Assembly: GCA_011316305.1 (NCBI GenBank)
Contig: SAUG01000050.1
Location: forward strand, 496,001 to 560,000
DNA: 64,000 bases
Source: Rusavskia elegans
Lineage: Eukaryota > Ascomycota > Lecanoromycetes > Teloschistales > Teloschistaceae
Reading direction: 5' to 3'
Positions 55,463 to 64,000 of this stretch are shown one piece after another. Numbering within the stretch: position 1 is the first letter of the stretch; each line of letters opens with the position of its first letter. A program made the position numbers and the translations under genes. Below the pieces are notes generated by a model. The model saw only the letters and a list, made by a program, of their open reading frames with translations, was not told the DNA's origin and ran no database searches.

Positions 55463-56698
55463 TTAATGATCTGATTCCCAGTCCCTAATCGTCTGGAGCA
55501 ACCACTTGCCCCTTTCGTCGCCCTCTTCATCTTTAGCAGTAGCCCAATCCAGCATGTCAATGTCATCTAGTCGCAAACCATTGCCGACCCCTTGGCGAAG
55601 CAGCATATTGACGACCTTTGACTTGCAGCCGCCCTCGAAGATCGCCAGCCGAAGATGTTCTTGGGTGATCGGGATGCCGGGATGGTATGGCCAGCCATAA
55701 ATTTTTTTCTGTGAGTCTGACGGAGCTATTTCTGGTGTTCTCAGCATCGCTTGCAGGAGCGGCGTATTCCCTTGGACGATAGCCTCCCGGAGGCTCGTCT
55801 CGGCGACCTCGCCATTGTTGCTCGTTTCCCAGTCAAGGGTCGCGCTGGCATTCAACAACGCATGTAGAAAATTAAGCTTCGTTTCGGTCCAAGGACCATG
55901 GAGAACTTTGGTCGGGATCTCACAGGCGCGGGCGAGTTGGAAGTCGCAGATGAACTTACTGGAGGACACGCGTTCGTGGTCTGGCTCTGTATATATACCC
56001 AGCCACACTCTACCTGGATAATCTGAGAAAAGCATAGTGTACTTTTGATCCGAGTAGGAAACCCACTCCCACCGCCTCTGATCCAGCGGTCCAGACTGGG
56101 GTTTCAAGCTCTCGACAAATTGAGCTACGGTCGAGGTCGAAGTGTCCGCAACAGGGCACCCAGGCCCGAGCAACGCATTGTGCGGGGCGGCGCCCTTGAC
56201 ATTGCACATGGAAGCATGTGAAGGGTTTTGAAAGAAGGCGGCAAGTTTGGCAAGGCGGGCCTGGTGAAGAGCATGCGAGAACATGTCCTCGTCAACCCAT
56301 CGACATCGCAGCAATGCCGATTGTAGATCTCCAGTCTCGCATGTTTCATCATCGATACAGTCGTCGAGATATGGGTCTACCAAGATAGTGCGCAGGACCA
56401 GGTGTTTGAAGCCCGTTGACGAAAGTGCTCTGCCAAGTGCGAGTGAGGCGCGGGGTAATTCGAGGTCCTTGCTATAGAGGAAGATGGACTCAATAATCTC
56501 TGTTGGGAGGGATTCGAGCTTAGCAGATGGTACTTCCGCGGCGAGAGCAGCTTCTGAGGATGTCATGTCTAGCTCCTCGACTGCTTCTCTCAGTTCTCGT
56601 TGGGCTCGCAGTCTTGCTTTCTGTCCTCGTTTGCCTCTGATTTTGATGGGAGTCATGCGCTCGGGCGGTAGATGGGTTCGTCTACCGATTGGGTCCAT
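55463..56698 (-). CDS. F-box-like protein with helical repeat C-terminus
   Basis: Single exon, 411 aa from ATG 56698 (the open frame extends 12 codons further but only from a TTG). After a basic N-terminus (IKIRGKRGQKARLRAQRELR) comes the F-box-like stretch LESLPTEIIESIFLYSKDLE at about 63-82, followed by LPRASLALGRALSS. This is the form found in large fungal F-box families, in which SCF-ubiquitin-ligase substrate recognition is assumed. The C-terminal half has ankyrin-like helix pairs (FLHALLNASATLDWE; LREAIVQGNTPLLQAMLRTP; LRLAIFEGGCKSKVVNMLLR), too irregular to count firmly. No introns. Confidence 0.72.
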   Translation of the reverse strand: MDPIGRRTHLPPERMTPIKIRGKRGQKARLRAQRELREAVEELDMTSSEAALAAEVPSAKLESLPTEIIESIFLYSKDLELPRASLALGRALSSTGFKHLVLRTILVDPYLDDCIDDETCETGDLQSALLRCRWVDEDMFSHALHQARLAKLAAFFQNPSHASMCNVKGAAPHNALLGPGCPVADTSTSTVAQFVESLKPQSGPLDQRRWEWVSYSDQKYTMLFSDYPGRVWLGIYTEPDHERVSSSKFICDFQLARACEIPTKVLHGPWTETKLNFLHALLNASATLDWETSNNGEVAETSLREAIVQGNTPLLQAMLRTPEIAPSDSQKKIYGWPYHPGIPITQEHLRLAIFEGGCKSKVVNMLLRQGVGNGLRLDDIDMLDWATAKDEEGDERGKWLLQTIRDWESDH

Positions 56699-57449
56699 GG
56701 AAGGAGCACCTTCTGCCGTGAAATGCGCTCCCAATGTCGGAACAGACCTTTGGAAGGAAGGAAGCGAGCTGTATGGATCGGCTGATGTCGGATAGAAGAG
56801 CTTGAGTCATGCGCCACAAGATCTGTCAATTTGATTTCTTCATCAGTCGTAGCATTCGTTAGTCCTGCAGATGCCAATGTCGATCATGCCGATCTACTCC
56901 CCTTTGACTCTAGCGGTGGCTCAGTTTCCCGCTGTGGCTGTGCTCAGCCACGTATCATAACTTGACTTCAAACATGATTCACTTGGCTCATTGGTCTCGT
57001 GCATGCTCTTTACCCCAACCGAGCAAGATCACAGCCGGTCTAGGGAATCACGATGCAAGTCTACGAAGTGAAGACGTGTAATCGCTGGCACAGACCGCTC
57101 GAACCGGATTCAGACCCTGGGTGGAGAATCATTTAAGAAGGCTGTCCTTCCCGAGGAATGGGAAATTAATCTGCATCGAAGCTCGCACTTTCCACTTTCT
57201 GTTGACCACTCTTCTGTCCCTTCACTGAAAATTCATCTTGTGTCACGCCTGCCGCGTCATCACAAAAAGACAAAGCCTAACTGGTCTTCTCCCACCAACT
57301 TCTTCCTCCGTCTTCCTCAATCCACATCGACCACCCTTCATCCACACCACGCATCCTACCTACAGATACAGCTCCAGCTACTCAGCATCACTTGATCCAG
57401 ACACTACAATTAAACCTCTTCAAATCTACAGACCAGAACAACCGTCAAG
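56699..57449. promoter_or_regulatory. Divergent promoter region
   Basis: 750 bp between the F-box-like gene (minus) and the small MGAVVSC gene (plus). The last 250 bp are pyrimidine-rich on the plus strand, typical of a fungal 5' leader, ending ACCGTCAAGATGG, a good start context. No other gene. Confidence 0.5.
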
Positions 57450-58036
57450 ATGGGTGCTGTCGTCTCTTGCGTAAGTGAAATCTCTCCAACGTCCTGTATC
57501 CTCCCCATCCCGCGGTCGGACGACCCTCAATACAGGAGCATGACGACGAAGAGTTTCGATGACACGGAAGAACCTCGACAATTACATACCACCACACACA
57601 TCTCTTCCTCCAGCAACACGTCCTTAACATCAAAGCCATGAGCGTCGCTACCTCAACAGCAACAGCATGGCTTCCTCCCCTCCTGGCGCTCCCACACTCC
57701 AATGCTCAGACCCCACCTCCGACACCTCAATCACTCTCAATCCACGACTTCCCCTCACCAGAAAGCTTGCCCTACTGCGCGCCTTATCCTCTGTCTCTCA
57801 TTGGCGTCGCTACGTCTCAATCTACTGCGCAATCCCGCTAACATCTTTCTTCCCAACAGATCAAGTCCGTCTTCCAGACCATCGGCGCCTGCATCATGGC
57901 CGTCGTCAACGGCATCGGCAACGTCCTCAAAGCCATCCTCAACGGCATCATGTCCGTCTTCAACATCATCATCGGCTGCCTTACCTGCAACCGCGCTGGC
58001 GGACGACGAAGAGGCGGCGGGGTCAGTCATGTCTAG
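57450..58036 (+). CDS. Conserved 65-aa fungal protein, predicted N-myristoylated
   Basis: Exons 57450-57470 and 57860-58036, a 389-nt intron, joined as MGAVVSC|IKSVFQTIGACIM. The N-terminus MGAVVSC fits N-myristoylation (G2, S6) with C7 available for palmitoylation. An amphipathic/hydrophobic stretch VVNGIGNVLKAILNGIMSVF, then NIIIGCLTCNRAGG and a basic RRRGGG end. I recall similar short proteins in many Pezizomycotina but no assigned function. It probably sits on the inner face of a membrane. The frame in exon 2 matches only if spliced; the first exon is just seven codons, so automatic annotation often misses such genes. Confidence 0.72.
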
Positions 58037-58919
58037 CCCCTCCTTTCCGAAATCATCTCCATCCAACAAGCCTCGGTCGTCCATCTCTTCGATCTTGACA
58101 TCGCATGCGCTACACCCCGATGCAAGAAGGATCATGGCAATTGATCATAGAGACAACTCATCCGGGAGGGCTCATTCAAGGGGAGGATGACTACAACTTC
58201 TACAAATGCGACTGCGACTGCGACTGCGACTGATACCCTGGAAAATATTTCTTATCTTGGCTTGTTGTTTTCCTTGCGGCTTTGGTGAGGGATTCGGCGA
58301 GACATACTGTAATGCGAGGCGGCTTGGTGTGTATGGCGGATTGTTGTTATACCCCTGCGGTCGAGATGAGTTGGCATGCTGTTTAGGCAGAGCGGAGTGA
58401 GCATGGCTTTTGTTGTTGTACTCTACATACAGAGACGCAAAAGAGTCTCAACCCCAGCTCTGGCGATTACTCTTGGAAAACTGAAATCACTCCCACTGCC
58501 TTCTTAGAGTTCATGATGTGTACTTGTAGTGAGGATCTGAAGGTATGTACAGCCGTTGGAGGAAGAATGCTACCCGTTCATGTCATCTAACATAGGGTGC
58601 GGGGGAAGGGCTACAAGGGTCGGCTGGTCTCACCTTGATGTAACCCAGCCAAGATCATGTATGGTCTATTTCGTTGGCGGTCATGTTGAATGTGGACTTC
58701 TGCGGTTGTCTATCATGAAAGCAAGGTTGAAACGTTTGGAGTGATGGAGGATCACAAATGCTGGCATTGGGACGTCGTAGATTGAAATTATGTATGAGTA
58801 GATTTCCGAATAATACTGTGACCTAGATATAATTGATTGAAGCTTCCGAATTGAGCTCTGCTCCTTGACGTTCGTTTCCCGTGTTTCGTGCAGATCGTCG
58901 TCAACGAGTCTGCCCCACA
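58037..58919. other. Intergenic region with hexamer repeat
   Basis: 3' flank of the small gene and promoter of the aldehyde dehydrogenase. (GCGACT)4 at 58208. A plus-strand frame through 58190 overlapping the previous gene is a frame shadow. No gene seen. Confidence 0.5.
58208..58232 (+). repeat. (GCGACT)4 microsatellite
   Basis: Four perfect hexamers 170 bp after the small gene's stop codon. Confidence 0.85.
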
Positions 58920-60976
58920 ATGGAACTCTCCAGTCCTTTCCTCCCAGAAGACCTCCCATGGCTGGAGATCGCAATCGCCATTATCGGCGTCATATTGACC
59001 TATGTTGTCGTCAGATCTACAATACTCCGTGAAGATGACGAAGCCCCAGTCGACTATACAGTACCACTGCCAGAACAATGCAAACTGGGGTGGTCTGGTA
59101 CGATATTGGAAAATCCGAGCATCAAGGTACGATGAAAGCTCAGGACGTGTCTACCCTTCCCTGTGGACTGCTGGCTGACTTCATCAAGATCCCTCGCTCG
59201 AGTGCCATTCAGTGCTACAACCCGGCAACCGGCCAGCTACTCGGCCAGGTCAATCCCGCGACGCCTGATGGCATCGATAGGGCCGTAGCTAGGGCAGCGG
59301 ACGCACAAATAGAATGGGGCACGACCACGTTCAGACAAAGGCGGAAGGTTTTAAAGACGATGTTGAAGTACGTGGTGCTGGGGATCGGGGTCTCCTCGAG
59401 GAAAGCCAGTTGACGACCCCCGCGTTCTCGCAGGTTCATTCTGGACAATCAAGAAGACATCGCAACGGTAGCATGTCTGGATTCTGGCAAGACCAAGGTC
59501 GATGCGATGCTGGGGGAGATTCTGGTCACCATCGAGAAATTGAAATGGACCATCCAACATGGCGAGAGAGCATTGAGGCCTGAACGACGGCCGACCAATT
59601 TCTTGATGATGTACAAGCATAACGAAGTACGGTGGGAGCCATTGGGTGTTCTCGCCGCATGTGTGAGCTGGAAGTACGCCATTATCCCTTCCAAGCCTCT
59701 GTGGTAGGAAAACATCAAACTGACATCTACCAACAGCTACCCCTTCCACAACGCCCTTTCCCCTATCATCTCCACTCTTTTCACCGGCTCTGCCATCCTC
59801 GTTAAGTCTTCCGAGCAAACCGCCTTCTCCGCCGTCTACTTCACCTCAATCGCTCGGAACGCCCTCTCCGCCTGTGGCCACTCTCAAAACCTGGTCCAAT
59901 CCCTCGTCTGTTGGCCCCAGACGGCCAATCACCTGACTTCTCACCCAGGAATCTCTCACATCACCTTCATCGGCTCCAGACCAGTCGCCCACATCGTCTG
60001 CGCCTCCGCTGCGAAAGCTCTCATACCCGTCTGCGTCGAGCTCGGCGGCAAAGACCCAGCCGTAGTCCTTGACTCCGTCAGCGACTACGACCTGGAGCAC
60101 AAAGTCGTTCCAATCCTCATGAAAGGCATCTTCACCTCCTCGGGCCAGAATTGCATCGGTATCGAACGCATCATCGCCTGCCCCCGCTCCTACGACCGCT
60201 TAATACCCCTTCTCGAAAAACAAATCCGTTCACTTCGCCAAGGCTCTTCCATTCCCTCCCAAACCCAAGAAACCATTCACAACAACAAAGCCAATAACAT
60301 CGACATCGGCGCCATGATCTCCCCCACCTCCTTCCCCCATCTAACCTCCCTAATACAATCCGCACTCTCCCAAGGCGCAACCCTCCACGCCGGCACCGGA
60401 AAACAACACATCCACCCCTCCCACCCACACGGCCACTACTTCTCCCCAACCTTTCTCTCCGCCATCACCCCATCCATGCCCATCGCAAACACCGAACTCT
60501 TCGCCCCCATCTGCCTCCTCCTGCGCGCCGCCTCCCCTTCACACGCAATAGAAATAGCAAACTCGACCCCTTACGCCCTCGGCGCTTCGGTCTTCGGAAA
60601 CGCGTCCTCGGATAAAGAGACTATAGACATGTCCGTGCAGAACATCAAAGCGGGGATGGTCAGCGTCAATGATTTCGGCGCCTATTACGCCGTCGGCCTG
60701 CCCTTCGGTGGCAGAGGCGGAAGCGGCTATGGGCGCTTTGGAGGCCAGGAGGGCTTGAGGGGAATATGTAATTTGAAAAGTGTGTGTAGGGATAGTGGAT
60801 GGGCGGAGTGGGTGGGTATGGGGACTAGGATTCCGGGGGTGTTGGATTATGTGCATGGGAGGGAGGTGGAGGGGGGAAGGAAAGTAGCGTTTTTGAAGGG
60901 CATGATGCAGTTGGGGTATGCGGAGGGGGTGAGGAGGAGGGTGAGGGGTTTGTGGGAGATGGTGAGGAGTGCATAA
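58920..60976 (+). CDS. Msc7-like membrane-anchored aldehyde dehydrogenase
   Basis: NAD(P)-dependent aldehyde oxidation; related to yeast Msc7, which carries an N-terminal membrane anchor and is thought to be an ER protein. Exons 58920-59126, 59189-59367, 59434-59673 and 59737-60976 give 621 aa. After the lumenal start comes a TM helix (IAIAIIGVILTYVVV, about 18-32), then the ALDH fold: NPATGQLLGQV, SWNYPFHNALSP, the TFIGSRPV turn, general base in VCVELGGKDP (E310), nucleophile in FTSSGQNCIG (C348), LFAPICLLL and GLPFGGRGGSGYGRFGG. All introns restore family motifs. The C-terminus is extended and basic. Length fits the family. The gene is complete, with no missing catalytic residue. Confidence 0.93.
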
Positions 60977-61424
60977 TACGGTGGATGATTGTGTGGTCGA
61001 TTGATTGTCGTCATGGCAGATGATGTACATTGTCACAAAAGTCCCCTGTATTCACACATTTACCCCTGCCATCCGAGCAATCGATATAGCGGCTATTGTA
61101 CGACTTCCATTACGATTGATCTGTGATATGACATGACTTGACTTGACCAGCCTGGTAGGGCCGAGGGAAGACGCATTTTAGTAGACGAAGGGATAAAATT
61201 ATACCATATGTCTGCCAGATGGATGATCAACCTGCCTAAAATCGAATATATTGGACCGCCCAAACCGCAAAACTATCCCAGAGGCCACGTAAGAAGCCAT
61301 CACCATCCACTACGGATACATCGCGGCTGCTACTATTATTGATTGATCCATGTCCCTTGACTCCTGATAGAGGTCCAACCCCTGCTCTTTCGCCCCCTCT
61401 GCCTGCGAACCCTGCACCCTAGAC
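60977..61424. other. Convergent 3' flanks
   Basis: 450 bp between the stop codons of the aldehyde dehydrogenase (plus) and the NAD(P)-binding protein (minus). No gene; AT-rich terminator-type sequence. Confidence 0.55.
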
Positions 61425-62242
61425 TCAATCACCAATCTCCTTATTCTCAACAATCTGCCTCCCACCCCCATCCAAAGCCCTCATAATCATCGCTCCAGCT
61501 AACCTATCCACCCTCACACTCGGTCCCAACCCCTTCACCAGATCCACGAAATTCTTCTCCTTCGCCAGCACCAGCCCGGGCCTCACAATGCACACCTCAA
61601 AGGTATCCCCATAAGCTCTAGCATGAGCAAGAAGCTCATTCTCAACCTCTCCCTGAAAAACAGCCACAAAGCCAAAATCAACACCCGTCCTTCCAACCCA
61701 CGCACACAATCTCAAAACTTACGCGAAGACGGCGGTAATCCTGCAAGAACCATAACGGCTTCGTCTGATCCCTCTCCGCCGCACTCCCGCTCAGGTACAC
61801 GAAACGGAATTTCGGTTTTTTCTTGGCACTACGCGCAGTTTTGGCGCCTACATTGGTGATTTTCTTGACTGCAGCCATGGTATACTCGAGGCAGATTTCC
61901 CGGGCGGTGTCGTTATCTGGCACCCTGGCTTTGCCTAGACACCTGTATTCTTTTGCTCGTTTGCGTTGCGTTCGTCGGGAAGAGGGAAAAAAAAAAAAAA
62001 AAAACGATGGCAGGTGTAAAGGATGCTTACCAGATACAAGCTTCAGCGGCCTCGAATTCCCGAGCGACGGACTCCGGGTACTCGAGGAAGTTGTCGAGGA
62101 TGAGGGTTCTGAGTTTTGGGTTGCTGCGAGAGAGATCACGGCGAGAGAGCGCGACGATGGAGGTGATTGAGGGGCTTTGGAGGCATTGTTCGAGGACTTC
62201 ACGGCCGATGAAGCCTGTTGAGCCTGTGAGGATGACTTTCAT
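61425..62242 (-). CDS. NmrA/atypical SDR-like NAD(P)-binding protein
   Basis: Exons 62031-62242, 61723-61942 and 61425-61652 give 219 aa. Starts MKVILTGSTGFIGREVLEQ, the NAD(P) glycine-rich turn at residues 7-13, followed by ALSRRDL, an arginine that favours NADP(H). EACIW|CLGKARV, FVYLSGSAAE and VRPGLVLAKEKNF mark later strands. There is no classical YxxxK pair in the usual place, so it may be a regulatory (NmrA/HTATIP2-like) rather than catalytic member. Intron 1 carries an 18-nt poly-A tract on the plus strand (poly-T in the transcript) next to a normal acceptor. Confidence 0.82.
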
Positions 62243-63420
62243 TGTATAAATGCTTTTTGTGCAGTCTCGGACTTTCTTCGCGTAAGAGAGTGATGGTAAT
62301 GAGAAGGTGGGGTTGGTTATGATATGCAACGATAACGTTGATCTCAGCTGCGAAGGATCAATGACTAAGCAAGAAACCGTTCGAATAGTAATCCGACGAG
62401 GTTGAAGTTAAACGTAGAGATTTTTTCCCAATCAGAAACCATATCTTCAACCTTTCCCTCTATGTATTGCAAAGTCATTCATTGCCTACTAGTAAGGCGC
62501 ATACTGTTTAATATACATAGATCATGGTGATTGATGATGGGGAAAGAACGAATGATGGGTTAAGGCTGGTCTAACCTAGTAGAAAGTAGGCTTTCTGAGC
62601 ATCGATGGCTGGTATGTTATCTTCTGTTGAGCTCCGTGGAGCAACAACAACAACAACAACAACAACGAAACTTAGGCCAGGGACATGACCGTTGAGATAA
62701 TGTGTCACCGACCGTGTCATCACTTGCCATTTGATATCGCATGAAAGCACGCACCACCTTGTGACCTTCCTACCTTCGCAGCTCACACGTGGCACGGCGC
62801 GGAGCGGGAAGCAAACACATGACAGTGATAGCTCACATAGGGGAAAGTTGATCCCTGACGCTCATTGGTACAGAGTGGATGATCTGGACTGATTGCTTGC
62901 CATGGTTGGCGAATTGGTGGCTTGTGAAATCACGCTTGCTATTGCAATCGAACGATGCCAAGGCCGGGGAATTTTCCATTGGACTTCTCCTCATCACAGT
63001 GCAGATGGCGTACATCCGTAGAGAAGGACTTGTGCTGGGACTGATAGAAAAGAGGCATGGTCCTTGGAGCCACAAGTAAGGAGAGGCTTCCTCGGGCAAC
63101 GTGTTGGGAGAGGATACGGAACCGAAGGATTCGGAACACTGAAGACCATTGGATTGCTATTAGCTGGTCGAGGAAGACTTTTCCCCCGAGGTTTGCCCCT
63201 TTTGCTGGTTCAGGGCTGCGGTGTGGCTTTCTTTGCTGGCGCGGCTATTGACCGCTCCACGAATTACCAACTGCGGGCAACCGGACCAGACACAGGTACA
63301 GTGGGGGGATTGTTGGCTGTTGAGACGATACACTACTCGCGTCTCAAAGGATGAGGTCTTGTTCGAAGTCTCTCGTGCGATCTCGGAGGGCTATCCTCCA
63401 AACAAGTTGCTGCAGCGGCA
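62243..63420. other. Unassigned region
   Basis: A (CAA)8 tract lies at 62642-62666. Plus-strand frames near 63064-63354 are hydrophobic (LPLLLVQGCGVAFFAGAAID) and the segment SKDEVLFEVSRAISEGYPPN near 63348-63410 looks coding, but I could not build a gene linking them. Confidence 0.3.
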
Positions 63421-63736
63421 ATGTGGATCAAGGACCGGGTGAAGTCTACCGGCCGGGGGTTGAAGAAACCGGAGTTGGGTGCGGTACCTGTGGATCATGG
63501 ATCGACGGCCCCCACGCGGCTCATACTAGTCAAGGGATCTTGCCAGGACTCAGGAGGTCCAGGCCGAGATGATCGAGATCCTAGTCTGGTGTGAGATGGC
63601 GACACTGTTGGATGAGGATCTGAGTAGTAGTGCGAGGACTGGCGCTATCAGGAAGATGGTTCTTGAGACGGTCGAGTATTTGACCCATGGGCCCTTGACC
63701 CATGGCATTTGGGGGGTGAGCCATGGTGGCGCTTGA
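63421..63736 (+). CDS. Partial gene model, helical protein of unknown function
   Basis: Exons 63421-63483 and 63530-63736 (intron 46 nt, GTACCT..CTAG) give 89 codons in phase: MWIKDRVKSTGRGLKKPELG, then ARTQEVQAEMIEILVWCEMA, TLLDEDLSSSARTGAIRKMV and LETVEYLTHGPLTHGIWGVS. The text is convincingly helical but the 5' end is probably missing: SKDEVLFEVSRAISEGYPPN just upstream lies in another frame. The opposite strand also has an open frame here, so the strand is not certain. Confidence 0.35.
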
Positions 63737-64000
63737 ATCCATTGTGAATTGTATCCGGCACGTAGAGCTCTCCAGTCCCCAAGCAACTCGAAACAAGAGT
63801 TGTGATATCTCGTTCCGAAGGGTGCAGGCAACGGGCCAGGTTTTTACAGGAGAATCGTTTGCTGGAACAGGGCAGTTTTGGCGACAAAAATTAAGGCTAG
63901 AGTTTTTCCGCCAATCGGCTCGCTTGATTTGCGCTAAGGGAAGGCGGCAAGACCAATGCAAGGCTAAAAAGACTAACGAGGAAGTGGGGTGCCGCCTTGC
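63737..64000. other. Right edge, no gene assigned
   Basis: Nothing convincing. A minus-strand frame enters from 63961 and overlaps the preceding model; no motif was seen. Confidence 0.4.

Noticed and set aside
1..64000. CRISPR array, operon structure or prophage
   Set aside because: Introns, gene families and spacing are eukaryotic; no regularly spaced repeats of CRISPR type were found.

Overview
The window is nuclear DNA of a filamentous ascomycete (Pezizomycotina). Genes are small, with 45-120 nt GT..AG introns, CTRAY-type branch points and intergenic regions of 0.5-2 kb. The recognisable genes are fungal families: an AflR-type Zn2Cys6 regulator, a DHA2 transporter, a Gin4/Hsl1 kinase, a FlbC-like C2H2 factor, an Msc7-like aldehyde dehydrogenase, an ML-domain secreted protein and an F-box-like protein. 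The sequence does not fix the genus. Exon joins below were worked out by hand from splice sites, reading phase and family motifs.

Layout. 0-8.8 kb: a likely metabolite or detoxification cluster (SDR, AflR-type regulator, 14-TM MFS exporter, DUF2306 membrane protein) carrying repeated TCGGTACCTCGA-like palindromes; it probably continues past the left edge. 8.8-18.5 kb: Gin4-type kinase and a FlbC-like factor. The factor is preceded by about 1.3 kb with no ATG on its coding strand. 21.2-33.4 kb: the most interesting part, a tandem same-strand array of ten small intronless genes (one truncated, one with a nonsense codon) plus one longer possible relative. All look like diverged copies of one helical protein with a C-x(1-2)-H-x(7-9)-C-x5-H signature, and most share a promoter built from A[AC]GA[CG]TCAT about 17 bp upstream of a TATA box. 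A 632-bp hAT-like MITE sits in the array. Minus-strand reading frames, two of them starting with signal-peptide-like sequences, lie between several members. 34-36 kb: ML-domain secreted protein and an unidentified gene. 36-54 kb: gene-poor and decayed, with a methyltransferase pseudogene, other broken coding fragments and three small minus-strand genes of unknown function, two of them cysteine-rich. 55-62.3 kb: ordinary genes (F-box-like, a conserved 65-aa predicted myristoylated protein, Msc7-like ALDH, NmrA-like NAD(P)-binding protein). 62.3-64 kb: mostly unassigned.

How the parts may work together. The first block fits a regulator-exporter-oxidoreductase cluster. The array fits local birth-and-death evolution of an orphan family under one shared stress- or amino-acid-type bZIP control. 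Its function is unknown; the zinc-site and paired minus-strand-gene ideas are inferences.
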